Positions 36,454 through 44,464 of a DNA stretch of 64,000 nucleotides are shown piece by piece. The translations under genes and the position numbers were made by a program. Below the pieces are notes generated by a model. It worked only from the letters and a program-made list of their open reading frames with translations, made no database searches and was not told the origin of the DNA. Source of the DNA: Paenibacillus sp. ACRRX (lineage in GTDB: Bacteria; Bacillota; Bacilli; Paenibacillales; Paenibacillaceae); the NCBI RefSeq assembly GCF_022346885.1, contig NZ_JAKRNK010000002.1, positions 496,001-560,000 on the forward strand, read 5' to 3'. Numbering within the stretch: the stretch's first letter is position 1; every line of letters begins with the position of its first letter.

Positions 36454-36468
36454 TGATAATCATTATCA
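36454..36468. promoter_or_regulatory. Fur box, perfect palindrome
   Basis: TGATAAT-C-ATTATCA, perfect 7-1-7, between the MFS gene end and the permease operon. It overlaps a promoter-like sequence pointing along the minus strand, 362 bases upstream of the first permease start. Confidence 0.88.
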
Positions 36469-36513
36469 ATATTTTGATTATACTTTAATTCTCTCTTCTC
36501 GTGAAGGAAATAA

Positions 36514-37689
36514 TTACATTGCGGTTTGCCGCACTTGTCTTTTGCGCCATACAAACAGTAACGACAACCCCATTAACGTAATGCCGAGCACATAGGGAAG
36601 CTTAATATACGTCGTATACAGCATTGTTCCGAGTAACGGACCTACAAATGCACCTCCACCTTGTAAAGAAGCAATATATGACGCCACACTTCCTTGTTCA
36701 TGATCCTGCACAGCCAGTGATGCACCTGCGCTGTATCCAAGCATCGTAAATCCGATACCAACCCCTAGTATGATAAAAGCAACGTATGCATAATCCACAA
36801 ACAAAACAAAGCCCAACAATCCTATTCCAACACAGCTAAGACCCAAATAAAGCTGACCGGTTGTACTCCAGCGTAAAAATTTACTGATCACGACCTGAGA
36901 CACGACTACCATTACACCAGAAAGGGCCAAGCCCGTTCCAATTAATTGCATCGTAGCGCTGGCATCATAGTGCAGCTGATCTTGGATGTAAAATCCGATC
37001 GTCACTTGAACGATATTTAGCGCGACGGATAAAATTAGGCCTATCCCTAAATAAAGGCGGATACGGCTATCATTTGGCGATAATGAGGCCGTACGAGTTC
37101 TCGTCTCTTGATATGGCATATTGGGAATCCATATCCCGAATAAAATTGCCATTAAGAGTAGGAATATCGCTGCCGTATACATCGGTGCTGTTAAACTAAT
37201 CGGTGCCATTGCACCGCTAAGTGCAGGGCCCATGACAAAGCCGAGTCCATTAGCAGCCCCAAAAAGCGCCATTCCCTTCGTCCGGGTATCTGCTGTTGTC
37301 CATCCCATGATGTAGGCCTGAGCCAAGGAAGGAATTCCGCCATAAAAGAAGCCTGCTACTGTACGTAGTACAAAAAAAATCCAAAACAAGCCGGTAGTGC
37401 TTGATGTAATAGCAGTTGCATGATCCGCAAGCCAGCCGAATCCGAGCAGTGTCAACAAATACACGACCATGACCATAATTAGCATCGCTTTCCTCGGCAT
37501 AAATCGTTTTCTTTCCCAGTAATAGCCTCCAAGAAGCCAGCATAATCCCGATATCGCTACCAGACATCCCGATTGGAACTCGCTTAATCCCAAGTTACGA
37601 GACAAGGGTCCAATTATAGGATTAAAGGCAGCAATCGAAATCATGGCACCTAGCACGATGCAGAACATGATCATGAATCGACTTTTCAT
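36514..37689 (-). CDS. MFS transporter, probable siderophore exporter
   Basis: 391 residues, about 12 membrane segments, full MFS length. The loop between segments 2 and 3 carries YYWERKRFMPRKAML instead of a standard GxLaDrxGrr motif, and RTVAGFFYGGIPSLAQAY resembles segment-4 features of drug/siderophore exporters. The gene follows the siderophore-binding lipoprotein gene by 33 bases and shares its Fur-controlled promoter, so siderophore export or recycling is the likely role. Substrate not shown by sequence. Confidence 0.87.
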   Translation of the reverse strand: MKSRFMIMFCIVLGAMISIAAFNPIIGPLSRNLGLSEFQSGCLVAISGLCWLLGGYYWERKRFMPRKAMLIMVMVVYLLTLLGFGWLADHATAITSSTTGLFWIFFVLRTVAGFFYGGIPSLAQAYIMGWTTADTRTKGMALFGAANGLGFVMGPALSGAMAPISLTAPMYTAAIFLLLMAILFGIWIPNMPYQETRTRTASLSPNDSRIRLYLGIGLILSVALNIVQVTIGFYIQDQLHYDASATMQLIGTGLALSGVMVVVSQVVISKFLRWSTTGQLYLGLSCVGIGLLGFVLFVDYAYVAFIILGVGIGFTMLGYSAGASLAVQDHEQGSVASYIASLQGGGAFVGPLLGTMLYTTYIKLPYVLGITLMGLSLLFVWRKRQVRQTAM

Positions 37690-37722
37690 CTCTTATTCTC
37701 TCCTTCACATTCTCGTAAAGCA

Positions 37723-38694
37723 CTAGTGTCCCATCGCTTGAATGATATCTTCGATGCCGTTAATCTTGGCTAGTGCCATCGGTCCTGGAAGTGATGGGTC
37801 TTCCAGATAATAAACCTGATCCTTCTTAACAGCCTCCATGCTCCGCCAAACCTCATTATCCTTTAACGCCTTGCTTACGCCTCCCTGGATCGGATTTTGC
37901 CAATTATTTATGACAAATATATGATTCGGATTTAGAACTGCCAGGCCTTCTAAAGTTAAAGGCCCCCCTTTTTCCGTACCTGGTACTGGTTTAAGTCCTA
38001 ATCCATTGTAGAATGGTTCGAATCGCTCCCATTCCCAAGTGATGAATTGTTCCTTGCCGCTGTACATCGCAAACAGTACAGTCTCATGTCCGCGCTCGGC
38101 AAGCTTCGCTTTGTACGCTGCCGATTTCTTGTCAAAGGCAGCCAGTACACTCTCCGCCTTCCCTTCCCTGCCGATCATGTCAGCAAGCTGGATTAACGTC
38201 TCCCGCCAATTTCCAGCCTGAGGCAGGATGACGGTAGGTGCTATCTGCTGAAGTTGGTCGTACTTATCGATCATGTCATCCGCAGCAATAATGAGATCTG
38301 GATTTGCGGCTAGCAGCTTCTCCATGCTCACTTCCATACCAAGGTCAATGATCTCCTTACCTTGCAGCAGCTTGCTTAGATTCGGAAAATTTTGATTAAT
38401 CGTGCCTATCCCTTGCCCCGCAACCGGATATACGTCCAGTACCGCCAAATAATCCACAAAAGCGATATATGGGGTCGCAATCTTGATTGGCCTATGAGCA
38501 ATCACAGTCTCACCGCTCAAATGAGTAATCGTTTTCGGGAAGGTCGCTTCTGATTGTTGAACAACTTCTTGGTTATCATTTAAAGGCGTCGCTAACCGAC
38601 CTTCACTAGAATTTTCACTGGAGGATGCACAACCCACCGAAAATAATACCGTTATCGCAACCATCATCATTGCTATTGTCTTTTTTCTCCACAT
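37723..38694 (-). CDS. Iron-siderophore ABC transporter binding lipoprotein
   Basis: About 323 residues from the ATG at 38694; the binding site (GGGAG) is 13 bases away, further than usual, but the alternative GTG at 38727 has none. Signal peptide with lipobox FSVGC, then a FepB/FhuD-type two-lobed fold: RPIKIATPYIAFVDYLAVLD, LGMEVSMEKLLAANPDLIIA near 130, WRETLIQLADMIGREGKAE and a C-terminal PSLPGPMALAKI. It is attached to the outer face of the membrane and hands ferric siderophore to the FecCD permeases. Followed by the MFS gene. Confidence 0.92.
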   Translation of the reverse strand: MWRKKTIAMMMVAITVLFSVGCASSSENSSEGRLATPLNDNQEVVQQSEATFPKTITHLSGETVIAHRPIKIATPYIAFVDYLAVLDVYPVAGQGIGTINQNFPNLSKLLQGKEIIDLGMEVSMEKLLAANPDLIIAADDMIDKYDQLQQIAPTVILPQAGNWRETLIQLADMIGREGKAESVLAAFDKKSAAYKAKLAERGHETVLFAMYSGKEQFITWEWERFEPFYNGLGLKPVPGTEKGGPLTLEGLAVLNPNHIFVINNWQNPIQGGVSKALKDNEVWRSMEAVKKDQVYYLEDPSLPGPMALAKINGIEDIIQAMGH

Positions 38695-38742
38695 ACGTAA
38701 TATTTCTCTCCCTTTTCTCGGTGGCACTTATGGCAACCATAT

Positions 38743-38761
38743 AATAACGATTCTCATTATC
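38743..38761. promoter_or_regulatory. Fur box upstream of the binding-lipoprotein/MFS operon
   Basis: On the minus strand GATAATGAGAATCGTTATT matches the 19-base Fur consensus GATAATGATAATCATTATC at 16 positions, 49 bases before the lipoprotein start. Confidence 0.82.
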
Positions 38762-38855
38762 GTCATTTGCATGTTACAATGTGCAGCGGTCACACATCTA
38801 CCAGTAGACGGAATACGGCACTGGTTGGCGGGATAAGTGCCAGCAGCATGCAGCA

Positions 38856-38885
38856 CAAAAAAGCCAGCCTGTTGATCAGGCTGAC
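38856..38885 (-). terminator. Terminator after the araC-type gene
   Basis: On the minus strand AGTCAGCCTG-ATCAAC-AGGCTGGCT followed by TTTTT; 42 bases past the stop at 38928. Confidence 0.85.
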
Positions 38886-38927
38886 TCCTAAAATATTGCA
38901 ATACACATTCGATGCTGAAAAATACGT

Positions 38928-39908
38928 TTATATGCGTCTAACGAACTCTCCAGGATTAATGCCGTACTTGTCGCGGAATGCCTCCGCAAAATAGCTCGGG
39001 TTGGAATATCCGACAGCACAGCAAGCCTCTGTCACATTTACGTTTCCTTCCTGCAGCAATAAAAAAGCTTTCTCAAGCCGTTTCTCACGCAAATAACCAA
39101 ATACGGTGTTGCCATACATCTCCTTAAAGCCAATCTTTAACTTATAATCGTTCATTCCGATCATTCGCGACAGTTCTAACAACGTCGGTGGATTTATCAT
39201 TTGCTGCAGCATAATGTCCCGGGCATGCTTCAACATGTTCATATCACTTCTTGTCAACTTGCTCGATTCTGCTTGGCCTTCTAGTAGAAAGGAACGAAAA
39301 GCTGATGAAAGCAATTCCAACACACCGCACTCCATTTCAATATTACGGGTGCTGGGCAGTTGGGATGCCCGAATGATTCGGTTCAGAAGGATTGAATCCG
39401 CAGGCTGAATCATTTGATTAAACATCCGATATGGACGTCTATCCATGATATCCTTAAACTCAATAGCTCTATCACCATTTGCCTGCTCGATGAAATGATG
39501 GAAAGTGGCGACAGGGATCGCCATACTTACCATATAAAAAGGCTGGCTGCTGTCAAACTCAAAATGAACCTGAACATCATCAATAAATTGCAGCATACAC
39601 GTACCAGGCACGACTTCGTGCTCGCTGCCCCCTATACTCACGGCTCGTCTGCCTTTGACACAATAACTTAATTCCACCATAGGATTGTTGGCATATAAGC
39701 TGATATGGTGTTGTTGGTGAAATTGATACTCCGAAATGATCACTTCCATATCCATACGCGGTACATATCGATGTATGCTACCATGACCTAATTGAGCATG
39801 GAATGCCATACTTTCTGTCCTCGCTCGATCTGATCTATCCAACTGCAGCACATCAAAAAATTGATTAAAATTGTGATGAAAATCAGGCTGATAATTTCTT
39901 TCTTTCAT
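38928..39908 (-). CDS. AraC-family regulator of iron uptake (PchR-like)
   Basis: 326 residues. The N-terminal ~220 residues form a ligand or dimer domain of PchR/YbtA-like proteins (LSYCVKGRRAVSIGG, VVPGTCMLQFIDD), and the two AraC helix-turn-helix motifs are near the C-terminus (TLLELSRMIGMNDYKLKIGF; VTEACCAVGYSNPSYFAEAF). Such proteins activate siderophore transport genes when the ferric siderophore is present. Transcribed toward the binding-lipoprotein operon, with a Fur-like box 35-50 bases before its start and its own terminator. It is the second AraC-type regulator of the region. Confidence 0.9.
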   Translation of the reverse strand: MKERNYQPDFHHNFNQFFDVLQLDRSDRARTESMAFHAQLGHGSIHRYVPRMDMEVIISEYQFHQQHHISLYANNPMVELSYCVKGRRAVSIGGSEHEVVPGTCMLQFIDDVQVHFEFDSSQPFYMVSMAIPVATFHHFIEQANGDRAIEFKDIMDRRPYRMFNQMIQPADSILLNRIIRASQLPSTRNIEMECGVLELLSSAFRSFLLEGQAESSKLTRSDMNMLKHARDIMLQQMINPPTLLELSRMIGMNDYKLKIGFKEMYGNTVFGYLREKRLEKAFLLLQEGNVNVTEACCAVGYSNPSYFAEAFRDKYGINPGEFVRRI

Positions 39909-39943
39909 ACGCTTCGCTCCGATATCGTATTGATCACTTGTAA

Positions 39944-39960
39944 TTGATAACTATTATCAA
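39944..39960. promoter_or_regulatory. Fur-like box upstream of the araC-type gene
   Basis: TTGATAA-CTA-TTATCAA, a perfect 7-3-7 palindrome that fits the Fur 7-1-7 consensus with one mismatch, 36 bases before the ATG at 39908. Confidence 0.75.
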
Positions 39961-40007
39961 GCATTATAACGGATTGAGCCGAGCATGCCTATCCTAAGAA
40001 ATTTTAC

Positions 40008-40039
40008 TTGACCCTAACACTAATGATAGGGATTATGAT
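40008..40039 (+). promoter_or_regulatory. MerR-type promoter with 20-base spacer
   Basis: TTGACC (40008-40013) and TATGAT (40034-40039) are separated by 20 bases instead of 17, and the spacer carries the dyad CCCTA (40012-40016) / TAGGG (40027-40031). Long spacers with a central dyad are the hallmark of promoters activated by MerR-family proteins, here presumably the gene just downstream. Confidence 0.75.
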
Positions 40040-40070
40040 ATACACAATCCCTCGCGAGGAGAGAACAGAT

Positions 40071-40454
40071 ATGAAAATTGGGGAACTGTCGGCACGTACC
40101 GGCGCAAGCCTGCGCTCGCTTCGCTATTATGAACAGCAAGGCTTAATAAAACCAATTCGGCAGCCGAACGGTTATCGAGAATATTCATCCCTTGCTGTCG
40201 AACAAGTACAGACGATTCAATTGTATTTAAAATTAGGTTTGTCAACTGAACAAATATCAAGCTTTTTGCATTGTGTGCTAAAAAATAAAGAAGCCTTTTG
40301 CGAGGAAGTATTGCCAGTATACCAGCAAAAACTGGAGGAGATCGATCGTCAAATTACACTGTTAACGATGATCAGATCTAATCTGGTAGAGCGTATTTCA
40401 TCGATTACAGCCGATATGGCTCATCCAAAGGAGGACGATCCATGCAATATGTAA
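40071..40454 (+). CDS. MerR-family transcriptional regulator
   Basis: 127 residues from the ATG at 40071, eight bases after GAGGAGA. The N-terminal winged helix-turn-helix is canonical (MKIGELSARTGASLRSLRYY, EQQGLIKP, NGYREYSSLAVEQVQTIQLY) and is followed by a coiled-coil dimerisation helix. Two cysteines (in LHCVLKN and AFCEEVL) could form a sensor site; the set does not match a metal-sensor loop I know, and a redox sensor would suit the downstream thioredoxin gene. It probably activates its own long-spacer promoter. Its last 13 bases overlap the next gene. Confidence 0.92.
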   Translation: MKIGELSARTGASLRSLRYYEQQGLIKPIRQPNGYREYSSLAVEQVQTIQLYLKLGLSTEQISSFLHCVLKNKEAFCEEVLPVYQQKLEEIDRQITLLTMIRSNLVERISSITADMAHPKEDDPCNM

Positions 40455-40762
40455 CGGATCACAATGTGACTGAATATATTCAAAATATTGGTGTAACTTT
40501 ATTATACTTTAGTGCTCCATGGTGTTCACCCTGCAGGGCACTAGCCCCCCTATTGGAAGAACTCGAACAAGAACACAGCAAGACGGTTACGATACTAGCA
40601 GTAAATGTAGACGAATCGCCTGCCACAGCAGCGGCATATGGCATTATGTCTACCCCAACCGTGTTGTTCCTAAAACAAGCAGAGGCTGCTGACAAGCTGG
40701 TTGGACTGCGTGCTAAGAGCGCATATTCCTCACTTATCAAGAAGCACAGCTCCATCGCATAA
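40442..40762 (+). CDS. Thioredoxin-family protein
   Basis: 106 residues, thioredoxin length, with active site WCSPC (Cys28, Cys31) in YFSAPWCSPCRALAP and the cis-proline loop in GIMSTPTVLFLKQ. The central active-site Gly of WCGPC is Ser here. It reduces disulfides in the cytoplasm; no signal peptide. Translation starts within the end of the merR gene (13-base overlap) behind AAAGGAGG, so the regulator and thioredoxin form one operon and their expression is coupled. Confidence 0.92.
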   Translation: MQYVTDHNVTEYIQNIGVTLLYFSAPWCSPCRALAPLLEELEQEHSKTVTILAVNVDESPATAAAYGIMSTPTVLFLKQAEAADKLVGLRAKSAYSSLIKKHSSIA

Positions 40763-40799
40763 CCGCGATGAAATAGCCTTCAATGACACCCCAACACAT

Positions 40800-40841
40800 G
40801 ACAAAGCGGATTAGGCATTCAATGACCTGATCCGCTTTGTC
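40800..40841. terminator. Bidirectional terminator between thioredoxin and efeB genes
   Basis: 15-base stem with one mismatch (GACAAAGCGGATTAG against CTGATCCGCTTTGTC), loop of 12, between convergent genes. Confidence 0.8.
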
Positions 40842-40852
40842 TTGCTTATGAG

Positions 40853-42172
40853 CTATAACAGGGTTTCTCCAATATATCCCCCTTCACGAGCACCAGGGAA
40901 GCAGGCAAACGTAGCACTGCCTACGTGAACAATATACTCATTTAACTTATCCGTAGCTGCCAGTTTCTTCTGCATGGGAATAAATTGAGTACGCAAATCT
41001 TGTTGGTAGCAAATAAAAAACAAACCGGCATCAATCTGCCCTGTTTTTGCATCAAGACCACTAGAATACGAAAATGCACGACGTAAAATTTGAACTTTGC
41101 CATCCATATGCGCCAGTCGAGAATGTGCTGTGGCTGGGATCACAAGTTCTCCGGCAGCATCTCGCTTCTCCAGATCAAGAGGCTCGAATTCATCGGTGCC
41201 GCCAAGTGGAGCTCCTGTCGTTCTATGCCTTCCGAAGGTCACTTCCTGATCTTGAAGGTTAGAGCGATCCCATACTTCGATTCGCATCCGAATTCTGCGC
41301 ACGACCATGTAACTGCCGCCCTCCATCCAGGAAGCTCCACTGCCTGGTTGGACCCACACGACCTCATTCATCTTCTGCTTATCATTAGCATCTGGATTAC
41401 CCGTCCCATCCTTGAAGCCCATTAGATTACGCGGCGTGCTGCCCGATGGATCAGCATGGCTGGAGCGCTGGAATCCGTCCTGCGTCCACCGTAATACGGC
41501 TGTACCGCGAGCAATCCGCGTAAGATTACGCAGCGCATGGAACGCAACTTGCAGATCGTCCGCGCATACCTGTACGCAAAGATCTCCGCCTGACCATTGC
41601 GGCTGAATATCATCTGCCACAAATTTGGGCAAGTCCGGAAATGCAGCCGGACGCTTGCTTGCCAGTCCAAAGCGGCTGTCAAACAACGCGGGACCTGCTC
41701 CAAAGGTAATCGTCAGCCGCGAAGTTGATAAGCCCACTGCTTCCCCCGTGTCGGAAGGAGGCATATTCAGATTATCGTTCATATCTCCAATCATCTGACC
41801 AGCGGACATCACAGCAGCAGCTTTTGTCCATGTTTGAAGAAGCTTGCGTACATCTTCGATGGACGTTGTGGTTAAGTCAAACGCGCCAAAACAAACAAAG
41901 TTCTGAGCAGGTGTCGTGATGCCAGACTGATGTGTTCCATAAAATGAAACTTTATCTTCAGTGGATGAAGGTAGACTGTTCGTTGTGGAGGAATCACTGC
42001 TTGTAGCAGAAAGAAGACTCCCTACACTAGTCCCTCCAAGCAACAACCCAATTCCCCCAACACCAGCCATTTTTAATAATTCTCTACGACTTAGCTTACT
42101 GTCAGCACCAGAAGATTCAGAGTCGACCTTATTCTCTGTGGTGTTAGTTCTATTATGAGCTCTCTTCTTCAT
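40853..42172 (-). CDS. efeB: EfeB: Tat-exported Dyp-type peroxidase/deferrochelatase
   Basis: 439 residues. A twin-arginine signal is present at about 28-60 (SRRELLKMAGVGGIGLLLGG), so the folded haem protein is exported. The Dyp motif GFKDGTGNP (GxxDG) is near residue 230, with the proximal haem His expected in the C-terminal half (ATAHSRLAHMDGK region). EfeB oxidises ferrous iron and may strip iron from haem, working with the EfeU permease and EfeO. Neither efeU nor efeO is next to it here. A Fur box lies about 130 bases upstream; GGAG precedes the ATG. Confidence 0.93.
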   Translation of the reverse strand: MKKRAHNRTNTTENKVDSESSGADSKLSRRELLKMAGVGGIGLLLGGTSVGSLLSATSSDSSTTNSLPSSTEDKVSFYGTHQSGITTPAQNFVCFGAFDLTTTSIEDVRKLLQTWTKAAAVMSAGQMIGDMNDNLNMPPSDTGEAVGLSTSRLTITFGAGPALFDSRFGLASKRPAAFPDLPKFVADDIQPQWSGGDLCVQVCADDLQVAFHALRNLTRIARGTAVLRWTQDGFQRSSHADPSGSTPRNLMGFKDGTGNPDANDKQKMNEVVWVQPGSGASWMEGGSYMVVRRIRMRIEVWDRSNLQDQEVTFGRHRTTGAPLGGTDEFEPLDLEKRDAAGELVIPATAHSRLAHMDGKVQILRRAFSYSSGLDAKTGQIDAGLFFICYQQDLRTQFIPMQKKLAATDKLNEYIVHVGSATFACFPGAREGGYIGETLL

Positions 42173-42302
42173 GACTTACACTCCTAGCTATTTCCCCATT
42201 TTAGACAGCAGTCTCAGCCAATATGTTAACATTAAGGCTTAATTTGCCAATTCCATCATCCATTAACTTTCTACTGTATAGATAAGCATCGACCACATTA
42301 AT

Positions 42303-42317
42303 TGATAATGATTATCG
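42303..42317. promoter_or_regulatory. Fur box upstream of efeB
   Basis: TGATAAT-G-ATTATCG, one mismatch from the perfect 7-1-7 palindrome, 131 bases before the efeB start. Confidence 0.85.
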
Positions 42318-42394
42318 ATGACGTATTTATCATAAGACCATCCCTTCATTCCGTCAAGAAGTCGCATTCAAATTTATCTGTTATAGGCACAGCA

Positions 42395-42424
42395 AACAGC
42401 CAGAAAGAATTCTCTCTGGCTGTT
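42395..42424 (-). terminator. Hairpin after the DUF2569 gene
   Basis: AACAGCCAGA pairs with TCTGGCTGTT around a 10-base loop, 36 bases past the stop at 42460. T runs on both sides are weak, so terminator strength is uncertain. Confidence 0.5.
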
Positions 42425-42459
42425 CTTTAGCATGATACATTCGATACAAACATATTATG

Positions 42460-42978
42460 TCATCGTCTAAACGTATTCTGCACACGCTCCGAACGAAGAA
42501 AATAAGGGATCCAAACTACACAATTGAGGATACTCCGTACCAAATCTTTAGGCGAATTCATGTCAGACATTTCATTTAACAGCGGAATCTGCATAATTAG
42601 TGCATAATCAATGATTTGGATAATTGCAAACATAATGTAAAGGGTTATGATTAACTTTGGAAAACTTGATTTCTTGCGATACATCTGGACCAAAGCAAAA
42701 ATCGAAAGGCCACCTACTACTAGGTTAAGGACAATTTCAAATAAAATAGTTGGCGCCAATAAAGGGTGATAAAATTCCCAACTTTCCGTTGTGATCATAT
42801 CCCACATATTTTCTGCAAAAACAAAATCCCAACTTTGATAAATCCCTGCAAGATTCATTGCTACAGCAGCGAAAAGCCCCATTTGAACTATAATAAGCCA
42901 TCCACCTAGACCCGACACGCCCAAAGGAGGCAACGACTCCGCTTGCTTGTTCACAACTTCATTAATTCCCATACTCAT
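42460..42978 (-). CDS. DUF2569-family membrane protein
   Basis: 172 residues, four hydrophobic segments. The N-terminal GVSGLGGWLIIVQMGLF and the C-terminal WIPYFLRSERVQNTFRR are the two conserved blocks of DUF2569 proteins (GxGGWL... and ...YF..S.RVKNTF). Function unknown. AGAGGA precedes the ATG. The acetyltransferase gene upstream is on the same strand, 26 bases away, so they may be co-transcribed. Confidence 0.85.
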   Translation of the reverse strand: MSMGINEVVNKQAESLPPLGVSGLGGWLIIVQMGLFAAVAMNLAGIYQSWDFVFAENMWDMITTESWEFYHPLLAPTILFEIVLNLVVGGLSIFALVQMYRKKSSFPKLIITLYIMFAIIQIIDYALIMQIPLLNEMSDMNSPKDLVRSILNCVVWIPYFLRSERVQNTFRR

Positions 42979-43004
42979 CTTATTCCTCTACCCCTATGTC
43001 TCTG

Positions 43005-43550
43005 TTATTTATCTCTATTACCTTTTTGCAAAATGGCAAACAATGAAGCATCTACAAACTTACCTTTTTCAAAGAAGCACGCTCTGAGCAAACCTTCCTC
43101 TTGCATGCCGATCTTTGTCAACAGCCTTCTGGAGGCTTCATTCGCAGGATCAATAAACGCTTCAATACGATTCAGCTCCAACTGCTCGAAACCATATCCG
43201 ACGATCGCATTTACAGCCTCCGACATGATCCCCTGCCGCCAATAGTCTGGATGAAGCTCGTATCCGACTTCCGCTTTAAAATGTTCCTTAAACCAGTTGT
43301 GAAAACCACATGTACCGATAACACGGTTTTCGGACTTTAAGGTAATTCCCCAACGGATGCCCTCTTGCCGTTCATATCGGCTCACCCAACTCAAGATGAG
43401 CTCACGAGCCTGCTCACAGTTCGTAAAGCTGTCCAGATCATAAAATTCAGTCACCTGATCCAGTGAAAAGTAACTAAACAAATCTTCTGCATCATCTGCT
43501 CGTAATTGTCTTAATAGCAATCGATCCGTGTGTAATTCCGGAAATGTCAT
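43005..43550 (-). CDS. GNAT acetyltransferase, RimJ/RimL-like
   Basis: 181 residues. Typical start of the RimJ/RimL/YdaF group (ELHTDRLLLRQLRADDAEDL), then WGITLKSENRVIGTCGFHNW, the acetyl-CoA segment VGYELHPDYWRQGIMSEAV near 95-113 and the closing NEASRRLLTKIGMQEEGLLR. Members acetylate ribosomal protein N-termini or other amines; the substrate here is unknown. GGGAGGG upstream of the ATG. Confidence 0.92.
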   Translation of the reverse strand: MTFPELHTDRLLLRQLRADDAEDLFSYFSLDQVTEFYDLDSFTNCEQARELILSWVSRYERQEGIRWGITLKSENRVIGTCGFHNWFKEHFKAEVGYELHPDYWRQGIMSEAVNAIVGYGFEQLELNRIEAFIDPANEASRRLLTKIGMQEEGLLRACFFEKGKFVDASLFAILQKGNRDK

Positions 43551-43659
43551 ATTTACCCTCCCTTACCCTATGAGTCAAATAAGCAGGCTTCAAGTACACC
43601 ATAAATCGCAGCATTTATTGCGGCATACCACAACAGGCCAACCATCTATGTCCCCTTTG

Positions 43660-44313
43660 TTAGGTATCTCGTCCATCCCATTCCTCATAAAAGCGTGCCA
43701 AATAGTCTACCATGTACTGGTGCCGGCTTGCAGCCATTAACTTACCCTGCTCCGTATTCATCAGTTCTTTTAATTTCAGCAATTTCTCATAGAAATGATT
43801 GATCGCAGTGCCCTGGTGCTGACGATAGGCAGCATTCGTATCAAAATGAATCGGCTCTATTCCCGGATCATGAATGACTCGGTTCCTGGAGCCGGAATAG
43901 GCAAAGACACGAGCGATCCCTACGGCACCGATTGCATCCAAACGATCGGCATCCTGAACAACCATCCCTTCCAATGTCTCCATCAATGGATTATGGCCTC
44001 CATTGTATGACATCGTCGAGATGATAAGCATCACTCGCTGCTGCACTGCTTCATCCAGATCAATCGAAGCCATCCAATCGTTTACTTTGGCAAGTCCAGC
44101 TTCTTTTGTCGGATTTAATTTCTCATCTGCTACATCATGGAGCAGAGCCGCCAATTCGCAAATAAAGACATCTGCCCCTTCTTTCTGGGCAAGCTTGACA
44201 GCCATATTCCGTACCCGAACGATATGCCACCAATCATGTCCGCTGCTGTCATGTTGAAGCTGCTGCTGGACGTAATCCTCCGTAAGCCTGATCCATTGCT
44301 GTTGGTCTAACAT
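43660..44313 (-). CDS. HD-domain phosphohydrolase
   Basis: 217 residues with the metal-dependent HD signature: HDWWHIVRVRNMAVKLA (first His near 25), then ELAALLHDVADEKLNP (the His-Asp pair near 58-59) and VQDADRLDAIGAVGIARVF (the final Asp). This pattern matches the YedJ/YpgQ group, nucleotide pyrophosphatases or phosphatases in the cytoplasm. Start supported by GAGAGGA. Substrate unknown. It stands alone. Confidence 0.92.
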   Translation of the reverse strand: MLDQQQWIRLTEDYVQQQLQHDSSGHDWWHIVRVRNMAVKLAQKEGADVFICELAALLHDVADEKLNPTKEAGLAKVNDWMASIDLDEAVQQRVMLIISTMSYNGGHNPLMETLEGMVVQDADRLDAIGAVGIARVFAYSGSRNRVIHDPGIEPIHFDTNAAYRQHQGTAINHFYEKLLKLKELMNTEQGKLMAASRHQYMVDYLARFYEEWDGRDT

Positions 44314-44405
44314 AATCTATCCTCTCTTTACAATATCCATATTGTTCCTCTAAAGTTTAATCATAACACATTTCTACTATTTCTGAATAGCTTGCTGCTC
44401 TAAAT

Positions 44406-44436
44406 GAAAGAAGCCGCATGCGTGTGCATGCGGCTT
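44406..44436 (-). terminator. Terminator after the second M3 peptidase gene
   Basis: Perfect 11-base stem (AAGCCGCATGC and its complement) with a 4-base loop; on the minus strand CGGCTTCTTTCATTT follows. Confidence 0.85.
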
Positions 44437-44464
44437 TCAAGCGTTTCAGTTGATTCTGAGATTG

